Below, piece after piece: positions 21,981 through 30,083 of a DNA stretch of 41,584 bases. Origin of the DNA: Chloroflexota bacterium (lineage in GTDB: Bacteria; Chloroflexota; Dehalococcoidia; Dehalococcoidales; UBA2162); assembly GCA_016190895.1 (NCBI GenBank), contig JACPPR010000063.1, forward strand, positions 1 to 41,584. Direction: 5' to 3'. The notes below the pieces were generated by a model. The model had not been told where the DNA came from. It was given only the letters and a program-made list of their open reading frames with translations, and did no database searches. A program made the position numbers and the translations under genes. Each line of letters opens with the position of its first letter. Within the stretch, counting starts at the first letter, position 1.

Positions 21981-22925
21981 ATGGTTGAAAAATTGGATTA
22001 TTCCCAATTGAATTGGTCCGGAGTTACTGTGAAACTCTCGCAACGTACTGACATTGCGCTAGAAAAAATCACTCCCAATCCTGAGCAGCCGAGGCGAGGC
22101 GAGAAGTCTGACGAAGAACTGAGAAAAAACATTGAGGTGATGGGCACGCTGATTAATCCGATTCTAGTAGAGCCTATAGCCGGTGACGAAAACTTGTACA
22201 TGATCATCGACGGCGAAAGAAGGTTGGAAGCTTACAAGGCACTTCTAACAGTTCAGAAAAAACAGGCTTTCGCTAAGATTCCCTCTCAAATCGTAGACCG
22301 ACCATTAAATATCACCGAAAGGCTGAGGATATGGGTGAGCATTCACCGTCAGAGAAAAGACTGGAGCGCCATAGAGAAGGAGCGAGTAGCCTATGACCTA
22401 GTCAAGATAGTAGGACTAGAGGTAGCACAAGCTATCCTTGGGGTTAGCATGATTGAGGTCAGAAAGCTTGTCGAGTCCATGGAATTGGCTAACCAAATGC
22501 CACATGACCAAGAATTCGCTACTGAGATAAGTTATGCGAGGGAGATAAGAAGCCTAGCTAAGCCTTACCGTAATGACGAAAAGCTCGTAAATCGTATTAT
22601 CCGGAGGATAGGCAGTGGCGAAATCACCACTTCTAAAAACATTAGGGACCTGAAGCCTTTATTCAGAGATCCCGTAGCACGTGAAATCTTCTTAAAGGAA
22701 GACAGTTCGTTAGAGGATGCATGGGCAGTTCTGCCTAAGACTGAGTTACATGGCATGAGTGGAAGTAATGGCTTAAGGCAGAGCGTTTCAAATCTTGCCC
22801 AATACTTAAGAACACTGCCAGCCATTGAGATTGACAATCTGAAGCGTGATGCTAATTTCTTGAGCCAGATTGAACAAGCCGAGTCAGCCCTCAAAACGAT
22901 TCGGAAGATGATATATCGAGGTTAA
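21981..22925 (+). CDS. ParB/Spo0J-family DNA-binding protein (ParB-like N domain plus helix-turn-helix)
   Basis: The 314-residue protein has a ParB N-terminal domain: 'ITPNPEQPRRGE', 'LINPILVEPIAGDENLYMII' and the GERR motif at residues 78-81 (CTP/DNA-binding in ParB, nuclease-like in other members). The middle part 'GLEVAQAILGVSMIEVRKLV' fits a helix-turn-helix. The C-terminal third is not recognised. There is no ParA neighbour, so it is not a standard partition system; KorB-like regulation or an accessory-element role is more likely. A strong AAGGAGAGG lies five bases before the ATG. The HicA-like gene follows three bases after its stop. Codon usage is visibly more AT-rich than in neighbouring housekeeping genes. 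Confidence 0.8.
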   Translation: MVEKLDYSQLNWSGVTVKLSQRTDIALEKITPNPEQPRRGEKSDEELRKNIEVMGTLINPILVEPIAGDENLYMIIDGERRLEAYKALLTVQKKQAFAKIPSQIVDRPLNITERLRIWVSIHRQRKDWSAIEKERVAYDLVKIVGLEVAQAILGVSMIEVRKLVESMELANQMPHDQEFATEISYAREIRSLAKPYRNDEKLVNRIIRRIGSGEITTSKNIRDLKPLFRDPVAREIFLKEDSSLEDAWAVLPKTELHGMSGSNGLRQSVSNLAQYLRTLPAIEIDNLKRDANFLSQIEQAESALKTIRKMIYRG

Positions 22926-22928
22926 CAG

Positions 22929-23186
22929 ATGAGCTTTTCAAAGAATGCGTGGGCTCAACTCAAGAACAAGACGGCTGATGACATCATATCCGCCTTATTG
23001 AAGGACGGATTTGTTCTCGATGACCATGTGAGAACGGAGAGAATCTATCGGCATCCGGATGGTAGGAGAGTATCCATTCACTATCACTCAGGCGATAGGA
23101 CGTATGGACCAGCTCTACTCAAAGCTCTATTAGAAGATATCGGATGGTCAGAGGCAGAAATGAAGAAACTGAAATTGGTCAAGTAG
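22929..23186 (+). CDS. HicA-like mRNA interferase toxin
   Basis: The 85-residue protein resembles HicA, a double-stranded-RNA-binding-fold ribonuclease: 'ALLKDGFVLDDHVRTERIYR' holds the GF and the candidate catalytic His33 (normally in a GSH context), followed by 'HPDGRRVSIHYHSGDRTYGP' and 'KALLEDIGWSEAEMKKL'. The C-terminal helix pattern (xIlxxiGws.eE) is typical. It begins three bases after the ParB-like stop and shares its promoter. Its 3' end overlaps by eight bases the 3' end of the oppositely oriented HicB-like gene, instead of the usual tandem hicA-hicB order. Confidence 0.72.
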   Translation: MSFSKNAWAQLKNKTADDIISALLKDGFVLDDHVRTERIYRHPDGRRVSIHYHSGDRTYGPALLKALLEDIGWSEAEMKKLKLVK

Positions 23187-23469
23187 CGAAGGCGATGTTT
23201 AATTCTTCAGTGTATTGTGGAGTCTTGCCTTCCTTGGTGCCGGTTTCCTCGTGCTCATGCAAAATCCCTAGCGGGATTGGGTCGCCATGCTTAATTAATG
23301 ATTTGAGGTAAACTTCAACGGCATCCTTAGCATTTTGTACAGCTTCAATTCTAGTGTCTCCATAAGTATGCAAACCCTTCAAGGCCGGACAATAAGCATG
23401 AAAGCCCTTATCATCTGGCTCTACGATGACCTGAACACGGAACCCTAATTTAGACTTGGTTTTAACCAC
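23179..23469 (-). CDS. HicB-like antitoxin
   Basis: The 96-residue product has the HicB partial-RNase-H fold: 'LGFRVQVIVEPDDKGFHAYC' and 'PALKGLHTYGDTRIEAVQNA', then 'DAVEVYLKSLIKHGDPIP'. The GTG at 23469 was chosen because GGAGG lies eight bases upstream and a promoter lies beyond it; extending to the ATG at 23598 would run through that promoter and into the neighbouring acetyltransferase gene. No C-terminal DNA-binding domain is evident, so it may not repress DNA itself. It faces the HicA-like gene tail to tail. Confidence 0.78.
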   Translation of the reverse strand: MVKTKSKLGFRVQVIVEPDDKGFHAYCPALKGLHTYGDTRIEAVQNAKDAVEVYLKSLIKHGDPIPLGILHEHEETGTKEGKTPQYTEELNIAFAT

Positions 23470-23494
23470 CTGTTTGTCCTCCACAACTATAATA

Positions 23495-23523
23495 ACTTTA
23501 AGACATTCGATACACACTGTCAA
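23495..23523 (-). promoter_or_regulatory. Promoter of the HicB-like gene
   Basis: On the minus strand a perfect TTGACA (23518-23523), a 17-base spacer and TAAAGT (23495-23500) precede the GGAGG and GTG start. It gives the antitoxin its own promoter, independent of the toxin. Confidence 0.65.
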
Positions 23524-23545
23524 GACAAGTGCTTCTTGCTCGTGG

Positions 23546-24001
23546 TTACAAATACATCCGAAACCCGTGTCCTGAGGCTTTGTAGCCGAGCGCTTCATAG
23601 AACCGATGGGCTTCTTTACGGCTCTTATCGCTGATTAGCTGGATTTTGTAGCAGCCGGCCTGTTTCGCTTGAGCCAGGGCGTAGTCCATCAGCAGTTTGC
23701 CGATGCCCCGCCGCCGGTAATCCGCATCTACCATCACATTCTCCACCCCCGCCCAGGGCAGGCCGCCGTGCGAGAGATTGGGCACGATAATCAGCGCCAT
23801 CGTCCCGACCACCTTGCCTTCTTCTTCGGCTACCAGCAGTTCGTGACCGGCGGCAGTACTAATTTCAGCGAAAGCCAGCCTGTAAGCATCGGCGGTAGGA
23901 GTGCGGTTTAGCTCTCCGGGCGCCGTGGAGATAACCAGGTCGCCGTAAAGCTCCAGGAGGCGGGGAATATCTGATTCGGTGGCTAAACGGATGGTCGGCA
24001 T
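23546..24001 (-). CDS. GNAT-family N-acetyltransferase
   Basis: The 151-residue protein shows GNAT motif A in 'VMVDADYRRRGIGKLLMDYA' (R-R-x-G-I-G), preceded by 'VVGTMALIIVPNLSHGGLPW', and motif B in 'SRKEAHRFYEALGYKASGHG'. The acceptor is unknown. The ATG at 24001 is preferred over one at 24043, because the family begins with a strand such as 'MPTIRLATESDIPRLLELYG' and the extra 14 residues are read from the compound repeat at 24009-24130. No clear Shine-Dalgarno is seen. Confidence 0.88.
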   Translation of the reverse strand: MPTIRLATESDIPRLLELYGDLVISTAPGELNRTPTADAYRLAFAEISTAAGHELLVAEEEGKVVGTMALIIVPNLSHGGLPWAGVENVMVDADYRRRGIGKLLMDYALAQAKQAGCYKIQLISDKSRKEAHRFYEALGYKASGHGFRMYL

Positions 24002-24008
24002 ACTTACT

Positions 24009-24130
24009 AAAATCCCTCTCAATCTCCCCTTCGACAGGCTCAAGGCAGGCTCTTTACGAAAGGGAGATGCCTCATACCGTGTTCTTCTCGACGTATGCCT
24101 CCCCCTTTACAAGGGGGATTAGGGGATTTT
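24009..24130. repeat. Compound palindromic repeat (AAATCCC...GGGGATTTT type)
   Basis: Ends AAAATCCCTCTCAATC and ATTAGGGGATTTT; inner parts CTCCCCTTCGACAGGCTCAA, AAAGGGAGATGCC and TCCCCCTTTACAAGGGGGA. It is a looser, longer version of 3661-3739 and 13564-13672, and carries the AGGCTC..GGCAGGCTCTTTAC motif also found after dapA at 19888-19910. It fills the purA-GNAT interval. Confidence 0.7.
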
Positions 24131-24145
24131 CGCACACTCCCAACC

Positions 24146-25447
24146 CTATGGAAAGAAGCCATGCCTCACCAGCGGCTTGACCTCGATGGTCTGCTCTCGG
24201 CTGGGGCCGACCGAGATGATATTGACCGGGCAATCGATAAACTCTTCCAGCCGTGTAACGTACTGGCGGGCTTCGGCGGGCAGATGGTTGAACTCACGGA
24301 CATCGCCAACCGGCGTCTTCCAGCCGGGCAATTCCTCGTAAACGGGCTGGCATTTTTCGAGAATATCGATGCGGCTGGGGAAATCATCAAGCTTATCTTT
24401 GCCCAGCCTGTAGCCAGTGCATATCTTGACACTGGGGAAACCATCCAGAATATCGAGGCGTGTGATAGCCGCCGCATTGAAACCGTTGATGCGGGTGCTG
24501 AAGCGGGCGGCCACAGCATCGAACCATCCACAACTACGAGGGCGGCCGGTCGTCGTGCCGAACTCGTGCCCCCGCTCTCTAATCGAATCGCCAACCTTGT
24601 CTTTTAGCTCGCTGGGGAAGGGTCCTGCGCCCACACGGGTGACGTAGGCCTTGAAGACCCCCAGCACAGCATCGATTTTGGTCGGCCCGATGCCGGCGCC
24701 GATACTGGCTCCACCCGCCAGTGGAGAGGAAGATGTGGCATAAGGATAGGTACCGAAATCCGGGTCGAGCAGCGTCCCCTGGGCGCCTTCGAGGAGCACT
24801 GGCTGGTTCCGTTGAATGGCCTTATCTATCATCACCGTAGTTTCTCGAATATGAGGGACCATGCGCTCTGCGTAACGGCAGTACTGGCTGTAAACATCGT
24901 CCAGAGATAACGGGGCAGCCCCATAGACCTTAGTCAGAACTACGTTCTTGTATTCCAGAATCAATTTGAGGCGCTCCAAGAATACCTTTTCGTCTAGCAG
25001 GTCGCCTGCCCGGATGCCCCGCCGGGCCACCTTGTCCGCATAGACCGGGCCGATGCCACGAAGAGTGGTGCCGATGGCATTATCTCCGCGTGATTCCTCC
25101 TCCAGCTTATCGAGCAGCAGGTGGTACGGCATAATCAGATTGGCGCGGTCGCTGATGAACAGATTACCGGTACTTATGCCGTGATTATTCAGCAGGTCGA
25201 TTTCACTGAGCAACGTGGCCGGGTTGATGGCTACGCCGTTACCGATGATGCAGGTAGTCTCCGGATAGAAAATACCGCAGGGTACCAGATGCAGCCCGAA
25301 CTTGCCATAGCGATTAATGACGGTATGCCCGGCGTTATCGCCACCGGAAAAGCGCACCACCACCTTAGCTCTTTCAGCGAGCATATCGACAACCTTGCCC
25401 TTCCCCTCATCCCCCCATTGTGCCCCGATGACAGCAAGAACCGGCAT
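24146..25447 (-). CDS. purA: Adenylosuccinate synthetase
   Basis: PurA joins aspartate to IMP with GTP, the first step from IMP to AMP. The 433 residues open with 'LAVIGAQWGDEGKGKVVDML', containing the GDEGKGK GTP loop and catalytic Asp, followed by 'RFSGGDNAGHTVINRYGKFG' with the catalytic His, and later 'GTTTGRPRSCGWFD'. Length is full. The ATG has a GGAGGGG six bases upstream, and the gene begins 23 bases after the phosphatidyltransferase stop, so it is probably in the same transcript. Confidence 0.96.
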   Translation of the reverse strand: MPVLAVIGAQWGDEGKGKVVDMLAERAKVVVRFSGGDNAGHTVINRYGKFGLHLVPCGIFYPETTCIIGNGVAINPATLLSEIDLLNNHGISTGNLFISDRANLIMPYHLLLDKLEEESRGDNAIGTTLRGIGPVYADKVARRGIRAGDLLDEKVFLERLKLILEYKNVVLTKVYGAAPLSLDDVYSQYCRYAERMVPHIRETTVMIDKAIQRNQPVLLEGAQGTLLDPDFGTYPYATSSSPLAGGASIGAGIGPTKIDAVLGVFKAYVTRVGAGPFPSELKDKVGDSIRERGHEFGTTTGRPRSCGWFDAVAARFSTRINGFNAAAITRLDILDGFPSVKICTGYRLGKDKLDDFPSRIDILEKCQPVYEELPGWKTPVGDVREFNHLPAEARQYVTRLEEFIDCPVNIISVGPSREQTIEVKPLVRHGFFP

Positions 25448-25470
25448 CTTTTCCCCTCCAGTAGTTTGTT

Positions 25471-26106
25471 TTATTTCGTCTCTCGCCAGGCGTGATATAA
25501 TCTCTGTCCTGCCGAGATAAAACCCAAAACCGCGATGATAGCTAAAGCACCGGTCAAGAAGGCTAAGTTAATCGGGCTAAGCAAAAGGCCCAGCGCCAGG
25601 ACGGCCACCCTCTCCGGACGGGTGAATACGCCCACCCCGCACTCGATGCCCATCGCCTCCGCCCTGGCTCTAATATAACTCACCAGGTAAGACCCAATCA
25701 AGGCAAGCCCGACAACAATAATGCCGAGGGTCGATTGCTGCCTGGCATAGACAGGCAGCAGGCTCAATAGCAGCACCGCCTCGGAAAAGCGGTCGAGCGT
25801 GGAATCGAGGATTGCCCCGAACCTGGTCACTCGCCCGATGCTGCGAGCCAAAGCCCCATCCAGCGTATCGAAGAGACCGGCCACAATGACAGCCAGTCCA
25901 CCGACAAAGAGCTGCCCGCTGACAATGAGCGCCGCCGCTCCGAGTGTTAACAAAACGCCGAACCAGCTTATGGCATTGGGAGTTACCGATGTTCTGGCTA
26001 AAAGCGGCACCACAAGACGGGTAAAATACCCGCCCGCCGTCCGGCGAATCCTTTCCAGTTTTGCTGCCGATACCGGTTTCTGGTGAACAACCGTTTGTTT
26101 AGCCAA
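25471..26106 (-). CDS. CDP-alcohol phosphatidyltransferase, probable phosphatidylinositol-phosphate synthase
   Basis: The 211-residue integral membrane protein has about six membrane segments and the full CDP-alcohol motif D-x2-D-G-x2-A-R-x8-G-x3-D-x3-D, read as 'FDTLDGALARSIGRVTRFGA' then 'ILDSTLDR'. These acids bind Mg2+ and the CDP-lipid. The enzyme swaps CMP for an alcohol phosphate. With an inositol-1-phosphate synthase and a PimA-like glycosyltransferase upstream on the same strand, the acceptor is most likely inositol-1-phosphate, as in the mycobacterial PIP synthase; this is inference from context. The start is TTG at 26106 with AAGGGG upstream. Confidence 0.82.
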   Translation of the reverse strand: MAKQTVVHQKPVSAAKLERIRRTAGGYFTRLVVPLLARTSVTPNAISWFGVLLTLGAAALIVSGQLFVGGLAVIVAGLFDTLDGALARSIGRVTRFGAILDSTLDRFSEAVLLLSLLPVYARQQSTLGIIVVGLALIGSYLVSYIRARAEAMGIECGVGVFTRPERVAVLALGLLLSPINLAFLTGALAIIAVLGFISAGQRLYHAWRETK

Positions 26107-26232
26107 GAAAATCCCCTTTTCAGATAAAATCAGAAATAGCCTTAATATTTACCTTGCATAATCCGCCATCTAACCTGTCCTCTCTCCCTTGAGGGCAGAA
26201 GGTTAGGGTGAGGGTGGTTTTCAATTCTTATA

Positions 26233-26326
26233 CCCCTCACCTTAATCTTCCGATTCGTTTCACTCATACGGAATCCCGTATGAACAGAGTGAATCGGGAC
26301 TCTCCCGCAAGGGGAGAGGAAAATAC
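26233..26326. repeat. Inverted copy of the 7658-7760 repeat
   Basis: CCCCTCACCTTAATCTTCCG on the left and the CTCTCCCGCAAGGGGAGAG palindrome on the right match the reverse complement of 7658-7760. It lacks the TCCCGATTTTATCGGGA inner palindrome and has GAACAGAGTGAATCGGGA instead. A further short palindrome (CTCTCCCTTGAGGGCAGA) lies just to its left. With these, the 245 bases between the PimA-like gene and the phosphatidyltransferase gene are mostly repeat. Confidence 0.8.
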
Positions 26327-26351
26327 GTATAGTCAATTATGCAACTTGGGA

Positions 26352-27494
26352 CTAGTTGTCTCCTCTGCAGCTACCTGCAAGCGTTTTGCCATAAAAGTCG
26401 ACTACTCTCCGGGCAACCCGTTCCCAGCTATACTGCTCGGCGGTAACCTTGCCCTTAACGCTCATTTGCTGACGCAATGACTCATCTTTTAAAAGGAAAG
26501 TCAGGGCTTTAGCCAACTCAGCGCTATTCTTCGGCGGCACCAGCAAGCCCTCCTGTCCGTGAGTGACCACGCTGGCGTAGCCATCGATATTAGAGGCGAC
26601 GATAGGCGTGCCGACCGCCATTGCTTCGAGGAGGACAATCCCCTGGCTTTCCCGTCCGGTCGACGGGGCGCAGTAAATATCAGCCGTCTTGAAGTAGCGG
26701 GGTTTGTCCTCCTCGGAAATAAAGCCGATAAATATTATGTCATCTTCTAGCTGGTTACGCCTGACCCACTTTTCGTAGCCTTTACGCAGCCTGGTGCCGG
26801 GCCCGACCACGATAAGTCTGGAATCCGGGATTTCTCTCTTAACCCTCTGAAAGGCTCTGAGGAGAAATTTCAAGCCCTTGCGGTATTCCAGCCTGCCTAG
26901 AAACAGGATATTCTTCTTGCCATCGCAGAATTTTTCAATCGGAGCCACACCGGGGTTGAAACGCTCAGTATCGACTCCGTTCGGTATAATTTCAAACGGT
27001 CCGGGAATATACTTGCTATGGTATTTCAGAGCCGGCTTCGATACGGCAATCCTGCCGCTGAGCTTGTGCAACCGCCGGCGTAGCAGCCAGGCGCCGATGG
27101 GCCACCCGAACCTGTAGCCGGGCTTGCCATCAGCGGCGTGAAACGTGCCGACATTGGTTAAATTGGAAAACCGGAGCGTGGCGCTGCACAGCATCGGCAT
27201 AAAAGGCTCATGCAAGTGGACGATATCGAATTTCTCTCTGCCCAGCACTTCTTTGATTTTAGAGGCTAGATTGAACGAAATGGAAATACGAACGATAGAA
27301 TCACTGCTGGGAATCGGGCGGGGTGTGCCGATGCGAATGAACCTGTCGCCGAACTCTTTAACGGGCTTGGATGCAGGGGCAATGACCTTTACTTCATGCC
27401 CCATCCGGGTTAGATGACGTTCCAGAGCTAAGATGTGACTGGGTACTCCGCCCGGATGGGCAATATCGTAAGGTGAGACTAACGCTATCTTCAT
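26352..27494 (-). CDS. GT4-family glycosyltransferase, PimA-like
   Basis: The 380-residue GT-B enzyme starts 'MKIALVSPYDIAHPGGVPSH', with the GGV(P) loop of GT4 enzymes. It has 'DIVHLHEPFMPML' and 'GTFHAADGKPGYRFG', and the C-terminal nucleotide-sugar motif E-x7-E in 'ESQGIVLLEAMAVGTPIVA'. In actinobacteria PimA adds mannose from GDP-mannose to phosphatidylinositol; sequence pattern and genomic context support a similar glycosylation of an inositol lipid here, though the sugar is not determined. It is 42 bases downstream of the inositol-1-phosphate synthase gene. The Shine-Dalgarno is weak. Confidence 0.85.
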   Translation of the reverse strand: MKIALVSPYDIAHPGGVPSHILALERHLTRMGHEVKVIAPASKPVKEFGDRFIRIGTPRPIPSSDSIVRISISFNLASKIKEVLGREKFDIVHLHEPFMPMLCSATLRFSNLTNVGTFHAADGKPGYRFGWPIGAWLLRRRLHKLSGRIAVSKPALKYHSKYIPGPFEIIPNGVDTERFNPGVAPIEKFCDGKKNILFLGRLEYRKGLKFLLRAFQRVKREIPDSRLIVVGPGTRLRKGYEKWVRRNQLEDDIIFIGFISEEDKPRYFKTADIYCAPSTGRESQGIVLLEAMAVGTPIVASNIDGYASVVTHGQEGLLVPPKNSAELAKALTFLLKDESLRQQMSVKGKVTAEQYSWERVARRVVDFYGKTLAGSCRGDN

Positions 27495-27536
27495 ACCAGT
27501 CTTGACCCCGACACGTCGAGGCGGCTCCCAGTATTT

Positions 27537-28655
27537 TTATTTGGGCGCTTTCCGCGCCGGCGCCTTCTTTCCGGGCTGGTCGAGCCGGTTCGCCTTGATG
27601 AAATCCTCCACCATCTTGTGAGCTTCGTCATCCGTATGCTGAATGGGCGGGGACTTCATAAAGTAGGCTGCCGGGCCTTCCAGCGTTCCTGTTAAGCCTT
27701 TATCCAGAGCTAACTTGCAGCACCGGAGGGCATCTATAACCACGCCGGCCGAGTTGGGACTATCCCAGACTTCCATCTTCAGTTCAAGGTTCAGCGGGAC
27801 ATCGCCGAAGGTCTGCCCCTCCATCTTGATGTAGCAGAACTTGCGGTCCAACAGCCAGGGAACGTAATCGCTAGGGCCGACATGAATGTCGTCCGGGTCC
27901 ATCTTATAGTCAAGCTGAGAAGTGACCGAATTTGTCTTGGAGATTTTCTTGGATTCCAGCCTTTCCCGTTCCAGCATATTAAGGAAATCGGTGTTGCCGC
28001 CGAAGTTAAGCTGGTAGGTATGCAGCAGCTTCACGCCCCGGTCCCGGAACAAGCGGGTCAGCACCCGATGGGTGATGGTCGCCCCGACCTGGGACTTGAT
28101 GTCATCCCCGATAAGCGGCAATCCCCTCTCGATAAAGCGCTCCTGCCAGTATTTCTCCCGGCCGATGAAGACCGGGATACAGTTGACGAAGGCGCAGCCG
28201 GCCTCCAGTACCTGCTCGACATACCACTTGGTGGCTTCCTCACTGCCCACCGGCAGGTAGTTAAGCACCACATCGGTCTTTGTTTCCTTGAGAATTTTGA
28301 CCATGTTGACTGTCGAACCGGGCGCTTTCTGGATTACTTGAGAAAGATACTTACCCAGCCCATCATGGGTCATACCGCGCTGCACCTTTACCCCGAAAGG
28401 CGGGACATCGGTAAATTTGTAGGTATTGTTCGGCTTGGTAAAAATCGCCTCGGACAAATCTTTGCCGACCTTATTTTTATCGATATCGAAGGCGGCGACG
28501 AAGTTAATATCGCTGATATGATATCCCCCCAGATTGACATGCATCAGCCCGGGGACGGACTCATTATCCTTCGCCTCTCTGTAATAGTGGACGCCCTGAA
28601 CCAGCGATGAGGCGCAGTTACCTACTCCGATGATGGCTACGTTTATCTTACCCAA
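27537..28655 (-). CDS. Myo-inositol-1-phosphate synthase
   Basis: The enzyme converts glucose-6-phosphate to inositol-1-phosphate using NAD+. The 372 residues contain the NAD loop '[20 protein letters not shown]', '[20 protein letters not shown]', '[16 protein letters not shown]', '[17 protein letters not shown]' and '[20 protein letters not shown]', all characteristic of the prokaryotic family. The start is taken as the TTG at 28655, ten bases after GGAGG and directly before the family's N-terminal strand; the ATG at 28715 adds unrelated residues that would be read through the ribosome site. A Lys- and Ala-rich tail ends the protein. It heads the inositol-lipid genes. Confidence 0.92.
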   Translation of the reverse strand: MGKINVAIIGVGNCASSLVQGVHYYREAKDNESVPGLMHVNLGGYHISDINFVAAFDIDKNKVGKDLSEAIFTKPNNTYKFTDVPPFGVKVQRGMTHDGLGKYLSQVIQKAPGSTVNMVKILKETKTDVVLNYLPVGSEEATKWYVEQVLEAGCAFVNCIPVFIGREKYWQERFIERGLPLIGDDIKSQVGATITHRVLTRLFRDRGVKLLHTYQLNFGGNTDFLNMLERERLESKKISKTNSVTSQLDYKMDPDDIHVGPSDYVPWLLDRKFCYIKMEGQTFGDVPLNLELKMEVWDSPNSAGVVIDALRCCKLALDKGLTGTLEGPAAYFMKSPPIQHTDDEAHKMVEDFIKANRLDQPGKKAPARKAPK

Positions 28656-28814
28656 GCTCGAAAGCCCTCCTTTGTACAATAGGACACTTGAAAAAACCGC
28701 CACCCGCCCCACCACCGTTGGAACTATATTCTAATTGAGGGTAAACTGTCAAGCCTTTAGAGTGTCCCGGTCACAACGACAGGCGAAAACTCACTCATTG
28801 GCTTTCTTACTTTT

Positions 28815-28855
28815 CTATTTGGTCGCCCTGCCCCTTTAGAGCAGTGACCAAATAG
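28815..28855. repeat. Stable hairpin in the 28656-28909 gap
   Basis: CTATTTGGTC / GACCAAATAG outer arms with an inner CTGC / GCAG stem. There is no T run on either side, so it is a weak candidate as a terminator of the DoxX-like gene that ends at 28910. The rest of the gap holds nothing recognised. Confidence 0.5.
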
Positions 28856-28909
28856 ATTTCTGCAGGCACAATTTGAGTAATTATGCCCATCTGTCGGTAT
28901 GAATGAAAC

Positions 28910-30044
28910 TTACGCAATATTCGGAGCTGGCTTTATACTCGTTGGCTGACCTTCCGGCTGGCTTTTTCTGGTCAGTAGTTGAGGTCGCCAGGCAAATGCA
29001 CCTGAGCCCCGGAAAATCAGCAGCACGGCGATTCCCATAACGGGCAGGTGCCCGAAGAGCTCATCAGGACCGAGAATGGCCATTGTAGTACCCATAAGCA
29101 AAACGACGATGGCTCCAACGAGTCTTGTAGCGATGCCGAAGACCAGTAGAATCCCCGCGCCAAGCTCCACTATTCCGGCAGCGAAAATGAAACGAATGTT
29201 TGTAAAGCCGCTGAAGCCCAGAAACTCCATAAAGTTAAGATAATACGTGTCGAGGAAAGTCAGCGCCATATTCGGGGCGAGCAGCTTATTATGCAGCGCC
29301 AGAATGACCAGCGTTAGGCCCACTCCGATGCGGATAATGGGAATCGGCAGATGGGCATAGCGTGACGGGTCGAGCTTCAGTTTTACGGCAATGCGGCGGT
29401 CTATGGGGCTTGCCCCCATGCCGAAGAATATCAACGCGAAAGCGAGAGCCACGAACTCTACGACGTAATCTATCAGAAGGTCGGGCACAAAGTTGAACAC
29501 TGCCATCGGGAGGGCAACCACCAGGATAAGAACGCCCGGTATAAGGAAAGACGTTTGGGTGAGCAATAAAACGCCGAGCAGCAACTGAGCTATTCCGCCA
29601 AATGTAGACACACTCCAATACACTGGTGAGTCTCCGGACATGAATGCCCTGTTAATCTGAGCGGCAGAGCGGGCTGTAACCGTCACTCCCGGCAGGAGCA
29701 GGTCCGGTGCCAGAAACACGCCTGTAACCGCATTGAAGACTAGCGTGACAGCCGCCAGAACGGCGACGAACCGCCATTCGATGCCGCATGGCAAACTTTG
29801 CCGCAGTCTTTCAAGCCATTCTTCAAGTTTGTGATGCCACGCTGAACGTTCGGCTAGAACCAACAGGGCTACCAGCAGCAGCCCGCCAAGGATGATGAGC
29901 AGGTTCAGCCAATCCAACCAATGGCTTTCACCGATGTGCTGACCGTCCTGGTCGACGAACCAGCGCTCGTGCGCGTAGGCCGGGCTTCCCTGAGCCAGGA
30001 AAAGAAAAATCGCCAACACCAGAACTCTAAACCAATAACGCATA
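28910..30044 (-). CDS. DoxX-like multi-pass membrane protein with a signal-like N terminus
   Basis: The 378-residue protein begins with a hydrophobic stretch ending 'LAQGSPAYAHERWFVDQDGQ', which looks like a cleavable signal or first membrane helix. About nine further hydrophobic segments follow. The C-terminal part 'IRIGVGLTLVILALHNK' and 'AAGIVELGAGILLVFGIATR' resembles DoxX/SURF4-type membrane proteins. The ATG at 30044 was chosen because AGAGGT lies six bases upstream and the signal starts there; longer frames overlap the DUF1501 gene. It is the last gene of the DUF1800-DUF1501 operon. Its function is unknown. Confidence 0.72.
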
Positions 30045-30083
30045 CCGCACCTCTTCGTCGTTTCAACGGGCTTCCGGCTAGAC

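Noticed and set aside
21981-22925. A chromosome-partition (parAB) locus or replication origin
   Set aside because: There is no ParA, no dnaA/dnaN/gidA and no cluster of parS-like 16-mers; the neighbourhood is toxin-antitoxin genes.
27882-28610. 242-residue + strand frame
   Set aside because: Antisense to the inositol-1-phosphate synthase gene; no start signal or recognisable motif.
28815-28855. Intrinsic terminator of the DoxX-like gene
   Set aside because: The hairpin is stable, but neither strand has a T run after it, so I list it only as an inverted repeat.
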